From the NCBI GenBank assembly GCA_026075535.2, contig AP026546.1:2976001-3040000 (forward strand): a stretch of 64,000 bases of DNA, written 5' to 3'. A program made the translations under genes and the position numbers. The notes under the pieces were generated by a model that made no database searches, was not told the origin of the DNA, and worked only from the letters and a program-made list of their open reading frames with translations. The DNA comes from Tricholoma matsutake (lineage: Eukaryota; Basidiomycota; Agaricomycetes; Agaricales; Tricholomataceae). Shown in pieces: positions 1 through 11,545 of this stretch (position 1 is the first letter of the stretch; every line of letters starts with the position of its first letter).

Positions 1-855
1 GACCGAGACCTCCACCGCATTCACCTCGTACTACCCTGTGTCCATACCATTATCCATCTTGCAGCTGAAACTGCATGTTTGGGTCCTCTTGGTGTTTATG
101 CTCAGTGGGCCCTCGAAAATATGATCGGTAACCTTGGCCGCAAAGTCCACCAACACTCCAATCCTTTTATGAATTTATCAGAGCATGGGTTACTTCATGC
201 ACGAATAAATGCTGTAAAAGCACTTGTGCAAGACTTCGATCTGGTAACTAACAAATTGCCTCATGTGGCTTGTGATCTGGGAGGTGGCTATGTCTTCTTA
301 CCTGAAAAGGAAGATCACCAACACATCCCAATGGAAGGCTCAAAGGAGGAACTTGTGATTCAAGAATATTTGAACGAAATCCAACCCGGACTGCAGGGTT
401 CATTTTTAGTACAATGCTGGGCACGACTGCGGCTTCCCAATGGACAGTGTGCTCGCTCTGCCTTCAAGGAGAAATTGCAGACACAACCTCGAGTCTCTCG
501 CAATGTAAAGGTATTTGAGTCTTTTGTTATTGGTTCCACAAGCTTATTTTTGGTCAGTTTGAAGTCGACAGACAGGACTACTTTGCTGAGGTTCAATATT
601 TTTGCCACCTTCGATGCATGGACCAAATACACGCAGTTGCAGTACTATGCCCATATTCTGAACCATTGCCTGCTTACCTGCAAGATTCTAGCCAGGCACT
701 TCACATTTGCCGATACTGAGGCCCCGAGAAAAATGTCACAATCATTGAAGCAAAGGCAGTCAAGAGTGTTGTGGGCATGTTTCCATTTCCTCTCAAACCC
801 GAGGAACACAGCAACCCCGAAACCTTTGCAGCACTCAAAAATTGTTTTTTTGTAG
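1..855 (+). pseudogene. C-terminal part of a Plavaka-type (CACTA-like) transposase, cut by the window edge
   Basis: The frame is open from base 1, so the gene begins outside the window. The first 60 codons carry a block typical of the C-terminal half of basidiomycete Plavaka transposases: a histidine-rich lead (HTIIHLAAE) followed by QWALENMIGNLGRKVHQ, an asparagine/proline stretch (SNPFMNLSEHGLL) and INAVKALV. Plavaka proteins are DDE transposases of CACTA-like DNA elements. After about base 640 the sequence no longer looks like the family, and the frame ends in a TAG at 853-855. I therefore read it as a decayed or truncated copy. It is a different subfamily from the Plavaka copy at 44.9-48.5 kb. 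Family assignment is by recognition only. Confidence 0.62.
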
Positions 856-1730
856 GAGAAAAGATTACCTTAGATACTACTTTAGATACCAAAGAGGATT
901 TTATAAATTGATATGTATTCAAGTCTCTGCATTTATGTTTGAGCGAGAAACTGCAATTGTTTGTTGGTTATCAATACAATACATGCAAAGCAGAACATTT
1001 TTTTGATGAAGAGGATGATGACAACAGTTCCATAAACTACTTTTTTTCATGCATCACGTGCGTGTCAATGTCTACAAGTGTAACATCGTTGAAAAAAGAG
1101 GAATTGTCAAGCGCCGAGTCATGTTGAACCTTGGACTGAAAAGGTTAGAAAATGCATGAACTATTATAATTGGGACCCTTACTGATAGCATTGAAGGAGA
1201 TTTGACGTGATAGACAAGACGGTTGCCACCAGGAGAAATGTGTATGCCAAGAACAGGACCAAGAATTGAATTTGCATGGAGACTAGACCCAGGAGAAGAA
1301 GATTCCATCATCTGTTTGTGAGCACTTGAATTGCCGCAGAGGGAGTCAGTGGCATGAAATCCAAGATTGAAAAAGATGAAAGGTGGTTACCGCAGCTGAT
1401 CGAGTTCTTCTAAAGCTTGTAATAGGTGCAGATTGCCACTGGTGATGAGAGTTTCAAGGCTTGTGTTACGAATCGCAGCAAGAAAAGCCATATCAGTGTG
1501 TTGCGCGATGTTCATGATTGACTTGGAGATGCAAGACGCAATAGAAATACGTGATGGTCACAAAGTGTGACAAATGCAGGTGACCATCCTCTTTACCATG
1601 TCTTTACACAATGGCAAGGACATTGACATCGGTCAGTCGGAAGGCTTTGTGAGCCTCATGGGAGAGTACTTTATAGACCAGCCAGTAAGTAACTGATTTA
1701 AACCTGAAGAATATGACTAACTTGTCATCT
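856..1730. other. No gene recognised
   Basis: About 875 bases with only short frames on either strand and no motif I can name. It may be the decayed remainder of the Plavaka element that precedes it. Confidence 0.4.
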
Positions 1731-3640
1731 TAGCGACACAATGCACCAGGCCAGGATCTCTTCAAGCATGGAGGCTCCAGCAAAGCACCAGCTCATCAAA
1801 CTCTTCAGAAGCCTCAAAAACCCTACCAGCAACTTCAATCCATCCACCAAGCACCTCAGGCAACATATTCCCAACAAGAAGTTGAATATATGCGGGATCA
1901 ATTCAAACTGCAATCGCAAATTCAAGAACTCAAGTGCACAAGGCAACATTCTTTTCATTATGTTGATTTTTTCCTTATACATTTCCCTGTATATTGATGT
2001 TACAGATGAAAATGGAGGCACTTGAGCAGGCAAATGAAAGCGAAAAGTACTGGAGGTATACATGACTGCAATCAGCCTGCACATGCTTCATCACTATATT
2101 AACTGCTTTGAAACTTTTCTCATGTATAGGTCTATGTATACAGATGCAAATAAGGCAGCTAGCAGCAACAGCAATCCATCTCGCTGTCGACGTCGCTCTC
2201 TTTCTCCAATCAACATCACATCCTCCCCTGAAGGCTCTGCACATGGCCGATCACCACAATCCAAAAAGCACCAAAGAGAACACCATAGCTACAAGTCAAA
2301 TAACCGATACGATCCCCTATCATTGCTTTTCCCAAGCGGAACCAACCCAAAAGTTTCTGAGCTGGAAGATGACAGGGACGAACTCATAGTCCATTTTTGG
2401 AACGCCCATGAATTCGATAGCAAGAGCATTCTGGCTTCAACACCTCCCGACACAGACAGTACATATCAGCCCTGCACACAGAAATATAGTTACTTTGAAA
2501 ATGGTATGGGTCGTTCAATCACCAAGTCACAGCTCGACCAGTTTCGCAGCTACATCACTGACATATTTGTGACTCTCAACAACGACCATCAAGAGTTTAT
2601 TGCTGGGAAGGGTTTCTGGAAGGATCTGAGCAAAGGCCTCAAGGACACATTTTGGAAGGAGGTTCGCATCAAGTTTCCATACCTTCACTACTGTGAGGAC
2701 AACTGGAAGGGTCAAAAATTCGTAGTCGATTACTACCAACGGTGGTATGTATCTGTCAATGAGAAGGCTCAAGAGGCCACGTCAAGTGTCAAGACCAAAG
2801 ATGATACTAGGGATGTGTCAACATCCCCAGCCAAGCAACAAAGAGGGACGGCTTCTACACTTCGCCAGGCATCGGTTTTTACTGCACAAATTGTCCGACC
2901 CATGTGAGTCTTCATTCAATTTTACATCTCTGGTTTTCTAGACTTATATGCACTCCAAAGCCTGGGGGAAGTCAAAACTCCTTCATCAACAACACTACAT
3001 CTCAATCATTCCCCAGTTTTGCCGTCATCTCCCTTGAGCCCAGATCCATTTTCAAGTTCATCGGCAGCAAAATCCCTCAGCATTTCTTCAAGTTTGTTTT
3101 CGCCTCGAGAGCATCAAGAGTCGAGTGTACCACCTACAATCACTGATGTGCCCCCTCCTCACTCACATATAGATGATGAACCGATGGTTCTGAGCACGCT
3201 GATCAATATATTCCCCCACAACGCATATCTCGACTACTAGTTCAGCACAGACAAGCACACGACCTCAAAATACTGTTGCTCTGGCAGCTGACAACTACAC
3301 TCCGCCCTGCTCTCCACCACCTGAAACCGAAACTTCTACATCACCCACGACAGCAAAGAATCTACAAAGGGCTAAGGACCTACCCCCTTCGAAACCAAAG
3401 TCAAATGAAAAGGTGATCACATTGCCTGTTGAGGTTAGGAAGTCAACGGAGCCAAGGTGAGTGTTCAAATAGTAGATTTCATATGTTATGCTCATTATCC
3501 CATCTAGAGCGCTTTGCAAGGCCGCATGGCTTGACAATCTGGCACATGAAAAGTTCAAGGATCTCGACAGCAAGGCTCAAGAAAAATCATTCAAGGAAAG
3601 CGGCCACTGGCAGAATGCTGACAGGAAGGTGAATTTTGGC
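1731..3640 (+). CDS. Unrecognised multi-exon protein of a repeat-associated type
   Basis: Coding signal runs through several pieces separated by likely short introns: a glutamine-rich stretch (QQEVEYMRDQFKLQSQIQELK) at about 1735-1935, a short coiled piece (MEALEQANESEKYWR) near 2008-2056, a long frame of about 780 nt ending at 2907, and later pieces at 3240-3456 and 3508-3627. One intron is clear: GTGAGT at 3457 to TAG at 3507. The long piece begins with a low-complexity Ser/Arg region and ends in an aromatic block with FWKEVRIKFPYLHYCEDNW and YYQRWY, a pattern I associate with multicopy hypothetical genes of Agaricomycetes. I cannot assign a function. Both ends and most splice sites are uncertain, and decay cannot be excluded. 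Confidence 0.4.
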
Positions 3641-4857
3641 ATCCTGTTTGTTGGAAGCAGGACTAACCACAAATATCTCTCTCAAGGTTTGGAAGTGAGA
3701 GTCAGACAAAGTGTGTGCAGAGGCTGTGGGTGTTTTCATTTGCTACTCTTCAATAATAACTGACTTATCTACTTCAGCTTGTGAAACTGAGGGAGGATAG
3801 TGGAATGACATAATCCATGCCACCACAAGGTGAGCGTTGCCAAGCGCAACCTCACATTACTACCTACTACAACGCCAGTCATTTCTTGATGTTGAAGTTC
3901 ATCAAATTTTTGCAAGGCGCGTTTGCTTTCCACTCTGTGATTCTTTCTTCTCACACCTACACCTGATCTAGTGTCTTAGAAGCAAAAATGGGCTGAGAGA
4001 GGTGATGACAAGGAACTAGCAAGTATCATGAGGGATAGCGGGGAAGTGTGACAAGGGGATTGGGAGGCATCTGCAGGGATCAGGGGGGATCAGGAGGTAT
4101 TGACAGGTACATATAGGTATTACATTCAACAAAGGTCTTTTTGGGTATTTTGAGGGACTGAGAGGGATTTGAAAACCATTCCATCCCGTGAAATCCCACA
4201 AATATACCTGTCCATCCCGCATGTGACAAGTAGGTATGTCAAGGTTCGAGTAGGTATGTCAAGGTTTCAACAGGGATTTTCCAGGGATAAAAATACCCTA
4301 TTGTGACAAAATACCTCATGTGTCCCTCGATATACCTGAGAATCCCTCAAGGGATTTTCAGGTATTCTCCCTTACGGATTTTTCACTGGGAGTCACGGGT
4401 CATGGGCCTTTGTGTCAAAACAAAATGTCACAGAAGTAACAGGTCACAATGACAATGATGAACTTGGGAGACCCAAAAGCATCCAAAAAAGGCAATTTTT
4501 ACATGTTTCTGGCTGAATTTTTGCCCAGGTCACAGAAATTTTCACAACCTGACAAAAATCACTTTTCATCAGGTCTGTCACAGGTCACACCCCCTGGTGA
4601 ATTGATTGTGTTGATACAGTATACTGTTTATTAAACAGTATATAGATAGTTACACTGTTTAGGCTACTGTTTATGTATACTTGAACTTTGTCAAGTAAAT
4701 GTAAGCTAAATGGTTGAGCCTTCATCACGTTATCTGATCTTGGTGAAGTCACACATCATCTGACCAAAGTCACATCATGTGATGTTGGTTTGCTCAATAG
4801 CATTGCATAAAAAATTCATATTTTTTTACTGACCCATTTTTTACCCATTTTTTACCA

Positions 4858-4877
4858 GTAATTTACTAGTAAATTAC
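4858..4877. repeat. 20-bp perfect palindrome
   Basis: GTAATTTACTAGTAAATTAC reads identically on both strands. A near copy, expanded in the middle by a few bases, lies at 6904-6926 on the far side of the putative transposon at 5.1-6.7 kb. Confidence 0.8.
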
Positions 4878-4909
4878 CACCCCAAGATCTTGAAGTAGTA
4901 ATTTACCAA

Positions 4910-4937
4910 GTCATGTGATAGGTACCTATCACATGAC
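4910..4937. repeat. 28-bp perfect palindrome
   Basis: The left half GTCATGTGATAGGT is followed directly by its exact reverse complement with no loop, centred on the KpnI-like GGTACC. It sits 33 bases from the 20-bp palindrome. Confidence 0.85.
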
Positions 4938-5125
4938 AACTCTGACAGCTCTAGTTTGGGACATTGACAAGCTGGAGGTAGGAGTTACTTAGTAGGCTTG
5001 TTCACCCAAAGTTGTTACAAAGTGATGTACATATCAAATGGTTACCAGTTTGGGTCATCATTGTGAATGATAGTGACAACACACGTGTGACAACCATGGC
5101 TCAAACTCAAACCCCAAATCAAACA

Positions 5126-6695
5126 AGTTTACCAAGGGGGCACCAGCCTGGGAATCCCGTACCGGTACCTGGTTAGTTAGTCCAGCCTCAGGGTGCAAAA
5201 AAAAAACTGTGACACCTCCAGAACAGGGCCTCAGAATGCAAAATTAAGTACATAAAAGCATGTTACAGGACCTACAGATGGTATGGAGAGTGGTTCAGCC
5301 CCATGAGAGGCTATAAAACAGTTTAAACACCCAAAAATGAGTCAAATAACATACCACTTCCATATTTGGATATTGTAAAAAATTATGTCATGGGATCTGC
5401 CAATGGCAATTGAAAGCACATCTATCCCTATCAAAAGGATGGATTCTATTCAAGGGTCTATAGTATGTTACAAATCACATGTGTAGATGTACTGAACATT
5501 AACGATAAAGACTACAATTTCTGAAGCACTACCTATTCTTGATGCTGAGGGATATGCACTCTGTCCAGATTGCAATAGCTGCATAAAGTGTGGCAAGATT
5601 GGGCTGGCTAACCTCAAGAAGCGACATCACGGAACAAAAGCATGTAAAGCAGCTCAAGAAAAACAAGACAAGGTGAAAACAAGGAAGGACAGAACCATAC
5701 TCACATTTTTAAAACCAAAAGCCGCCACCATGTCATCGACAGTTGGCAGTCAAGCAGTCGAATTCCTGCAATGTATGTCATTTGTTGTCCTTGTCATATG
5801 AAAAAGCTTCATTTTCAAATTGGTTTGTTAGTGATGATGGTGAAACATGTTCAAGGCCACATTCCCCTGAGGTGGATGAAGCCAGTGAGACTGAGGGGAT
5901 TGATGCCAACGAAGCAGAGGGGGACGATTTTGGCAAAGAAGAGGAGGGCAAAGACTCAGCAAGTGGCATTTTTTTGGAGGGAGGTGAAGATCTTGACAGC
6001 GTCGTGAGTGCGGAAAGGGCAGAGGTCGGTGTAGACATTCCAATCATGCGAGAAGAATCAACTGACAGCGTAAGACCTATCTTGTAACAGTGAAGATTGC
6101 TTACCACATCTAATCAATAGAACAACTGAACAACCAGAAGTGGCAGTGAAAACAACAATGAAATGACTGAAAGTAGTGAAAACAGCATGAACACTGCAAA
6201 CGCAAACACGGAAGTGGGTGCAACATCATCCAACAAAGTAAATCACATACCACCAGCAACTGAACCTGAAATTCCTGAGGAATCAGGGCAGTCAAAGTGT
6301 AAATGGGTTCCGTGACAACTCGCTGACACATTGAATGGGTGTTTATGTGGATTGGTCCTCGATGGTTCATTGGGTGGGGTCCTCAAATGCAAACAAGCCA
6401 GCTGTGAGACTCAGTGGGTAAGTACATTGTATTGTGGGTGTTCTTTTGACTCATCTTATGTGTCTAGTATCACCTTCAGTGTGTAGAACTTGAGCAAGAG
6501 CCACAAAGTTGGGTGTGCATGGCTTGTGAGGCATCAGGGCGAGGACACGTGCCAACGCAGATGATGTCATATTACTATATTTAGACATGTGCCTGATTAC
6601 ATAGTTAGTTAGTCCACCTTGGTATGCCCTTAGCAAAAAAATCGACCCCAGGTCTCATTTTTTGATCCCGGTGCCCCCTTGAAGTTTACATATGT
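5126..6695. mobile_element. Putative decayed DNA transposon with imperfect terminal inverted repeats
   Basis: The left end near 5126 reads GTTTACCAAGGGGGCACC. The right end near 6676-6695, read on the other strand, gives GTAAACTTCAAGGGGGCACC. A second shared block, TTAGTTAGTCCA, lies inside at about 5174 and 6606 but in the same orientation. Between them lies a broken zinc-finger gene on the plus strand. No target-site duplication was found, and the superfamily is unknown. The boundaries are tentative. Confidence 0.35.
5532..6087 (+). pseudogene. Decayed zinc-binding protein with an acidic tail
   Basis: The first piece (5532 to a stop near 5800) encodes a compact cysteine cluster CPDCNSCIKCG followed by LANLKKRHHGTKAC and then a basic stretch leading to ILTFLKPKA, a motif common in Agaricomycete repeat genes. 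The second piece (about 5827-6087) is highly acidic (EVDEASETEGIDANEAEGDD). The two could be joined by an intron near 5775-5826, but stops and short frames downstream (6110-6620) suggest decay. A DNA- or RNA-binding role is inferred only from the Cys/His cluster. It lies inside the putative transposon and may be its cargo or protein gene. Confidence 0.35.
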
Positions 6696-7227
6696 AATGC
6701 CTTCAAAAACTTTGAGATCATTGCTGTTAACTAAGTATGTGTCATGTGCCCACAGCTATCATTGATATTACTGGCCATACCATTTATGTAACAGTTCAAT
6801 GACTAGATAAATCCTGAATCTGTTGGATGTGCCAGTGCCTGAAATGTTTGACAATGAAAAAACCCTCCCTAAAGTCACGTGAACTGATCACATGCAATAT
6901 TTTACCAGTAATTTAAGTACTAGTAAATTACTGCCCAGCAAATGGACCTTGTAAATTACCTAGTAATTTACCAGGCCAGAATATTTTACGCAACCCTATT
7001 GGAGGCTCGAGCCCACGTACGTGTAATGTCGATAACAGTTACCGTGCTGTGGAACCTTGGTGGAGCCTTCATTTTTCTTCTGCACATTCTAAAAACGAAC
7101 TTATTCACGTCTGTATAATCGATCCCCTGTAAAGATTGGCAAGTCGGTAATAGATGGTTTATTCGTCAAATTTATATTTCGTGGAATAAGCAGTCTTAGT
7201 CTTACTGCAACTTGAACCGCTATAAAT
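6696..7227. other. No gene recognised; AT-rich palindromic repeat
   Basis: The only notable structure is at 6900-6985, where GTAATTTA/TAAATTAC motifs recur in both orientations. It is related to the palindrome at 4858-4877. Confidence 0.5.
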
Positions 7228-7709
7228 TCACCTTCGAGACACCTTAGTAGCAAGGCGTGCTCTCACACTTTCCGGGCGGTGCCACTGACACCATGGTCCT
7301 CGGTGTCGATTCGTCGAAGTGCGCACGAATTCGCGAACCTTGCACCAATTAATGTATTCCTCTTCTGAGGGAAGGAGTTGGGAAAGCTGGCTCGTGTCCG
7401 ACTGTGAGAGTGGATGGCTGTAACGAGGCAAGAATGCTACGACGTCTAAGAAATTGTTCAAGGATCCTGCGTCAGTGCCATGTTTAGCGGGAATTATCTC
7501 TCCTATGTATGTACACATAACTCTTCAGCCATACTTGTGTTGTTAGGAAGGAATATTGCGATCTTGCCAGGAATCCAGGACCAGAATAGGTATATGCCGT
7601 AAACTACACAATGTAAGAATACGTGAGCGGATGAGCGTGTATTGTATGCAAATCCATACTCTACCACTCCGTGGGACCTATCAACCGGGCCAAAATTCCT
7701 CAGCAACAC
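7228..7709 (-). CDS. Unrecognised short coding signal, possibly two exons
   Basis: Two overlapping minus-strand frames cover this stretch. The upstream one (7709-7503) contains a hydrophobic segment with GIYLFWSWIPGKIAIFLP. The downstream one (7518-7228) is soluble and rich in Ser/Arg, ending in VRARLATKVSRR. They could be exons of one small membrane protein, but no splice pair is convincing and I recognise no family. It lies 40 bases 3' of the HPP gene on the same strand. Confidence 0.22.
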
Positions 7710-7747
7710 TAGATACTTAATGACTCAGAATTCAAAAAGGCAGGAAT

Positions 7748-8671
7748 TTAAACAGTGTCAGAAACGTCAGTCTGTGGGGTTTTATAGCCAGCGGTGCTGG
7801 ATGCAATTGTCCCTTTCTCAGGGGCTGGAGTACCACTGACTGAATCGATGTCTGGCCTTGCAGGCTTGGGATCAACTGGAGCAGGGATAGGGACAGTAGG
7901 ATAGAACCAAAAGACAGGGTAACGCCGTTGGACGTTGTTCAAAATGAGTGCGACAACTAGGGCGAGAGTGGAGGAGAGGAGCACGACAGGCAAGTAATAC
8001 CATCCTAGGTTGCGGACCTGCAGATTTACAGCTGCCATGATGGCGGTAGCACCTGAAATCACGCAGATGTTTCCGTCAACATTTGGATGGAAGATTGAGT
8101 AGCAAAAGGTGACGTACCTGCTGGCGGATGCGTTGTGCGCGTTATTTGCATCAAAACTATGGATGTTGCCACTGAAAGCGATCCTGCAAGCCATTCAAGC
8201 TGATTATACCTCGCTTCTGTAGGCAGATGGAGGAAAAGCTTGGTGATGCAGATCCCGGTCAGCGCACCAAGAAAGTGCCCACCCAAGAGTGCACGAGGCT
8301 GTGCGAGTGGTGCATTGATTTCGCCGTAGATGAGAACCGCAGATGCCCCCTAATAAAAGAGTAAAAACTGCCCTCGATCATGGCGAATTTTAAGTTAAAC
8401 TCACATAACTAGCAATGATCGACGGGACATTTCTCTCGATAAAATAGTGTGCCTTTCCAAAGACTAGTTGCAGAACCGACATCCCACAAAACGCTCCAAT
8501 GAATGACCAGAACCAGACAACGTATGTTTGAGGAACTGGAGGTGGGGTAGCACGATAACCCAACCACCTTGATAACCAAGACGGCCATTTGGCGAGACGG
8601 TGGTGGCGACTATGAATGCAACGTTCGAGCCATGGAGGAATCATGTCTCCCAATGATATTTTCGCGGTCAA
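7748..8671 (-). CDS. HPP-family integral membrane protein
   Basis: Three exons on the minus strand: 8671-8405, 8349-8118 and 8052-7748. The introns are 55 and 65 nt, with GTGAGT...TTAG and GTACGT...TTTCAG; the joined frame gives 267 residues. The family signature is clear: SWLSRWLGYR near residue 30, a first membrane helix (VVWFWSFIGAFCGM), GASAVLIYGEINAPLAQPR, GGHFLGALTGICITKLF, and the name-giving THPPAGATAIMAAV that is completed only after splicing of intron 2. A last helix (YYLPVVLLSSTLALVVALIL) and a soluble proline-rich tail follow. HPP proteins have four to five membrane helices; bacterial and plastid members have been linked to nitrite transport, and the fungal role is unknown. The start was chosen as the first ATG of the open exon. 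It appears intact. Confidence 0.9.
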
Positions 8672-9400
8672 GTCGAGGCCAAAATATGTTCCCGGACTTA
8701 CTTTCAGGTGAAGGCAATCGTTTAACTCGAAAAGACCCCAGAAATCTCAGGTACTTGTGATGGTAGAAAATTTGCACTTAGTCATGCATGAATAACTTCC
8801 GGACAGATAGGCGTAAACATCTCCCGGTTCCAACCGAAATTGTTCAAGCCGAGTGGCTCGTCAGCTCGCGTCAGTCATCAGTCCTGCCCGTCCCGTCCCG
8901 ATCAGCCCGTACAATTTAGAGGGGCGAACCATCCGTAGACTTGAATAGATGTCCTCTCTAAGGCTGCGGGATACCATTCTCCTCACTGAGCAGCAAGCTC
9001 CCCTTCGGCTGCTGTGCGAACGCGGCTGTCATCTGTGACGCATATCGTGGGTTTGCAAACACGTCCGTCGCAGTTGATGTGCTGGCGGTGGCGGTGGCGG
9101 TGAGGAAGACGGCGATGGCAATGTGAAAGGCGACACTACCTCTGCTGGTCTGATGCTGAAGTAGACATGATCGTGGGAATGTGGCTTTTCGCTCCTTGAC
9201 AACCTCCAGCTTCTACACAATGCCAGCGGCACATTTGGTGAGAACATGCACGGTGGAGCCGCACAGTGCTGCAACCAGGCTTAGAGCAGGAAAGTTCGGC
9301 AGAACGTGCAGCATTTCAGGCGTTCTGAGTTGCTGGAGGAACTGTGGTCGGCTGAGGGAGGATGCCAGAGAGGACGAGGCAAATCGTGACGAGGGAGGTG
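8672..9400. other. HPP gene upstream region; no further gene recognised
   Basis: Probable 5' region of the HPP gene, then sequence with only overlapping short frames. The stretch 9080-9110 has a (GGTGGC)n-like run. No promoter element is distinct enough to call. Confidence 0.4.
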
Positions 9401-9574
9401 ATAGTGTTGGATCGACCCAAGCAAAGAAATGACAGCGGGTCTGGTTGGAATGCCTTTTGTAGTAGTTGGTGTAGGCCCTGCCAGCGTTACCATTCTTGTC
9501 GGTCTTGCAGATCTTCCTATGCAGATCTTCACAGAAAGCAAACGCTGACAGGTGCCACATGCGAAAACTGACAT
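9401..9574 (-). pseudogene. GRF-type zinc-finger-like fragment
   Basis: A minus-strand frame contains KTDKNGNAGRAYTNYYKR followed by TRCHFFAWVD. This fits the second half of the GRF zinc finger (GR-x-Y...C-x-FF-x-W), a small nucleic-acid-binding domain found as short proteins or transposon cargo in basidiomycetes. The expected N-terminal CxCG pair is in another frame (a start at 9574 gives FACGTC), so a frameshift or an unrecognised intron is needed, and the usual central cysteine is tyrosine. It lies just upstream of, and opposite to, the P450 remnant. Confidence 0.35.
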
Positions 9575-9604
9575 ATTTCTGATAACATCAACCTCTTTCG
9601 CACG

Positions 9605-11545
9605 ATGGCAAGTATCTCATTCCAACCACCTTTCAAATAATTGTCTTGCTGGCCATTACAGTTGCAACAGTGTATACCTTTGCACGACTTATATTCTCAT
9701 GGAAACGAGTAGACAAGGAGGGTAATCCCATACCAAACGGCCCTGTAGGCCTGCCAATTATCGATACGGTGTGTTCACTGAAGCTTGATTCTTCGCATTC
9801 AGACAGTACTTAATCGTCCTTCCCATTTAGTCACACTACCCTGAGCTAACTCTCCATCACTGGGCGAAGGAACTTGGACCTCTGTATTCTATGTGGTTTG
9901 GAAATCAACTTTTCGTCGTAGTCTCAGACCCTCGCATCGCAAAAGATCTGATGATGACCATTGGGTGACCAACGGAGCGGTGTTCTCCTCACGCAAGGAA
10001 ATGTTCATCAAATCTCATACCGTCTTTGCCCGCCGCGGAATCACAGCAACACCATACAACTCCGAATGGTAATTTTCTGACCCATTTTCTCCACGTTTTC
10101 TGTTGATAAATTGTGCTGACCCAGGAGGAAACATCCTAGGATCGCAACTGGGTTTTTAGATGCCCGCATCCTTCATGAATTCACCTACGACTTTGATGGC
10201 GAGCAACAGTCCTCGTACAGGAATTAAGATACAGAGAAGGAGGCATGAAGCCTATAAACCCGCAACCTCATGCTTGCCGATGTTTGCTCAACAACATGCT
10301 TACTATCGGTTTCGGCACACGCACGGACACGATCGATCATCCGCTCATGGGACGTGCCCTCAGGCTGTCGCGTGAATTTATGTCGGTTCTCGACTTATGC
10401 AGCCTATGTGCATACTGACTGACTTACATCACAACGAATTTGACTGGTCCAGTATCGAATCTTACCGACTTTGTTCCTCTTCTTCAATATTTGCCTAATT
10501 CTATGAAAACGCGAACGAAGAAACTCCACAAAGATGTTGAATGGAGGTATGATAAGGACGGATGAAAGCAGGGGAGGACATGCCAGATTGTCTTGTAAAG
10601 ACTCTGCTTGAGACATAAGTGCAAGAGAAATTGGGTCATCTGGACTTGGCGATACTCTGTTCAGCGTTCATGATCGGTGACGTAGAGACAGTACGTACCT
10701 ATTACGATTGGGCATTACTTAGGCCTATCGCTGACTGAGCAATTTATAATTCAGACGGCTTCCATCATGCAATGGCTCTCGCTCTTATCCCGTCATACCG
10801 AGATATTCAAGCCAGAGCTCATGTTGAACTTGGTTGTGTTGTTGGCTGCAATCATCTGCCTGATATTAACGACCAGCAGAACCTTCCTTACCTTCCTTAC
10901 CTTCAATCTATCATCAAGGTGTGTGTCGTTGCTTTCATTGATGTTGAACCAATAAGATTGCTCTATGTAGCCTCAGCGTTCGACTTCCTATGGGCTATAG
11001 GAAGTCGAACGCTGTCACAACCCGTTCTGGCTGGGTACCCCTCATCTAAGCACTGAAGACTTCACGTACCAGGGACAATTCATCCCGAAAGACACAGTCG
11101 TGATATTGAACACTGTACCTTGCTCAATATCTACTTCGCCTCAGACTGGCAGGTACTCGTGATTATTTTTCAGTAAACCATGCACCACAATCCTCAACGT
11201 CATGCTGATCCTTTCACATGCAATGCAGCGTCATTCTTCTCGCTGTGTTAACACTCTAACTAATGGCAGCCCGATCCCTACGTACATCGGCATCGGAGTC
11301 GGCCCACTTAAAGAATGCGATGGATCGCGATCACCGGATGTTCGGAGCTGGGTAAATATGTCTTAATTCTTCATGCAGTAATTTTGTACAGACATCGTAA
11401 ATCTGCCCCGGAATGGATGTAGCCGGGCGAGAAGTGTGGCTCGTGATCGCTCGCATGCTCTGGGCCTTTAAGATGGAACAAGTACCTGGCGAGCTTATTG
11501 ATGTTAAAGAGTATGACGGGCTGTCTTTGTGCTGTCTGGTCGGTC
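9605..11545 (+). pseudogene. Cytochrome P450 monooxygenase, broken
   Basis: Pieces of one P450 follow in order on the plus strand. They are an N-terminal membrane anchor (IIVLLAITVATVYTFARLIF) with the proline hinge IPNGPVGLPII, then HYPELTLHHWAKELGPLYSM, a block VFSSRKEMFIKSHTVFARRG, and the region before the K helix (ARAHVELGCVVGCNHLP, IIK). The ExxR motif (EVERCHNPFWLGTPH) starts at 11001, then QGQFIPKDTVVILNT, MHHNPQRHADPF and the haem region FGAG plus ICPGMDVAGREVWLVIARML. Defects: a stop four residues after the frame change at 9636, a frame change at about 9965, a stop at the exon joint near 11174, and a TAA exactly where the two arginines before ICPGM belong. The haem cysteine is kept. 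P450s oxidise small molecules at the endoplasmic reticulum; the best fit is the large basidiomycete multigene group annotated as O-methylsterigmatocystin oxidoreductase-like. Confidence 0.82.
10974..11014. repeat. Perfect hairpin: 18-bp arms, 5-nt loop
   Basis: The left arm CAGCGTTCGACTTCCTAT (10974-10991) is the exact reverse complement of 10997-11014. The right arm contains the intron acceptor (CTATAG) and the first codons of the P450 exon that encodes ExxR, so the left arm is an inverted copy of that exon start placed inside the intron. Confidence 0.92.

Larger units (their letters stand above)
3641..5125. other. Gene-free stretch with short repeats and palindromes
   Basis: No convincing coding signal. 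From 4010 to 4400 the sequence is built of short reiterated pieces around GGGATTTT, AGGTAT and their complements, so both strands share motifs (CAGGGAT, ATCCCT); it looks like a decayed foldback repeat. From 4400 to 4600 motifs of the GTCACAGG type recur, and at 4611-4680 ACTGTTTA recurs four times. Two perfect palindromes are listed separately. Confidence 0.5.

Noticed and set aside
7503..7709. PIG-P-like GPI biosynthesis protein
   Set aside because: The GIYLFWSWIPG stretch suggested it, but the other family blocks (SWYPN, C-terminal DIP motif) are absent.
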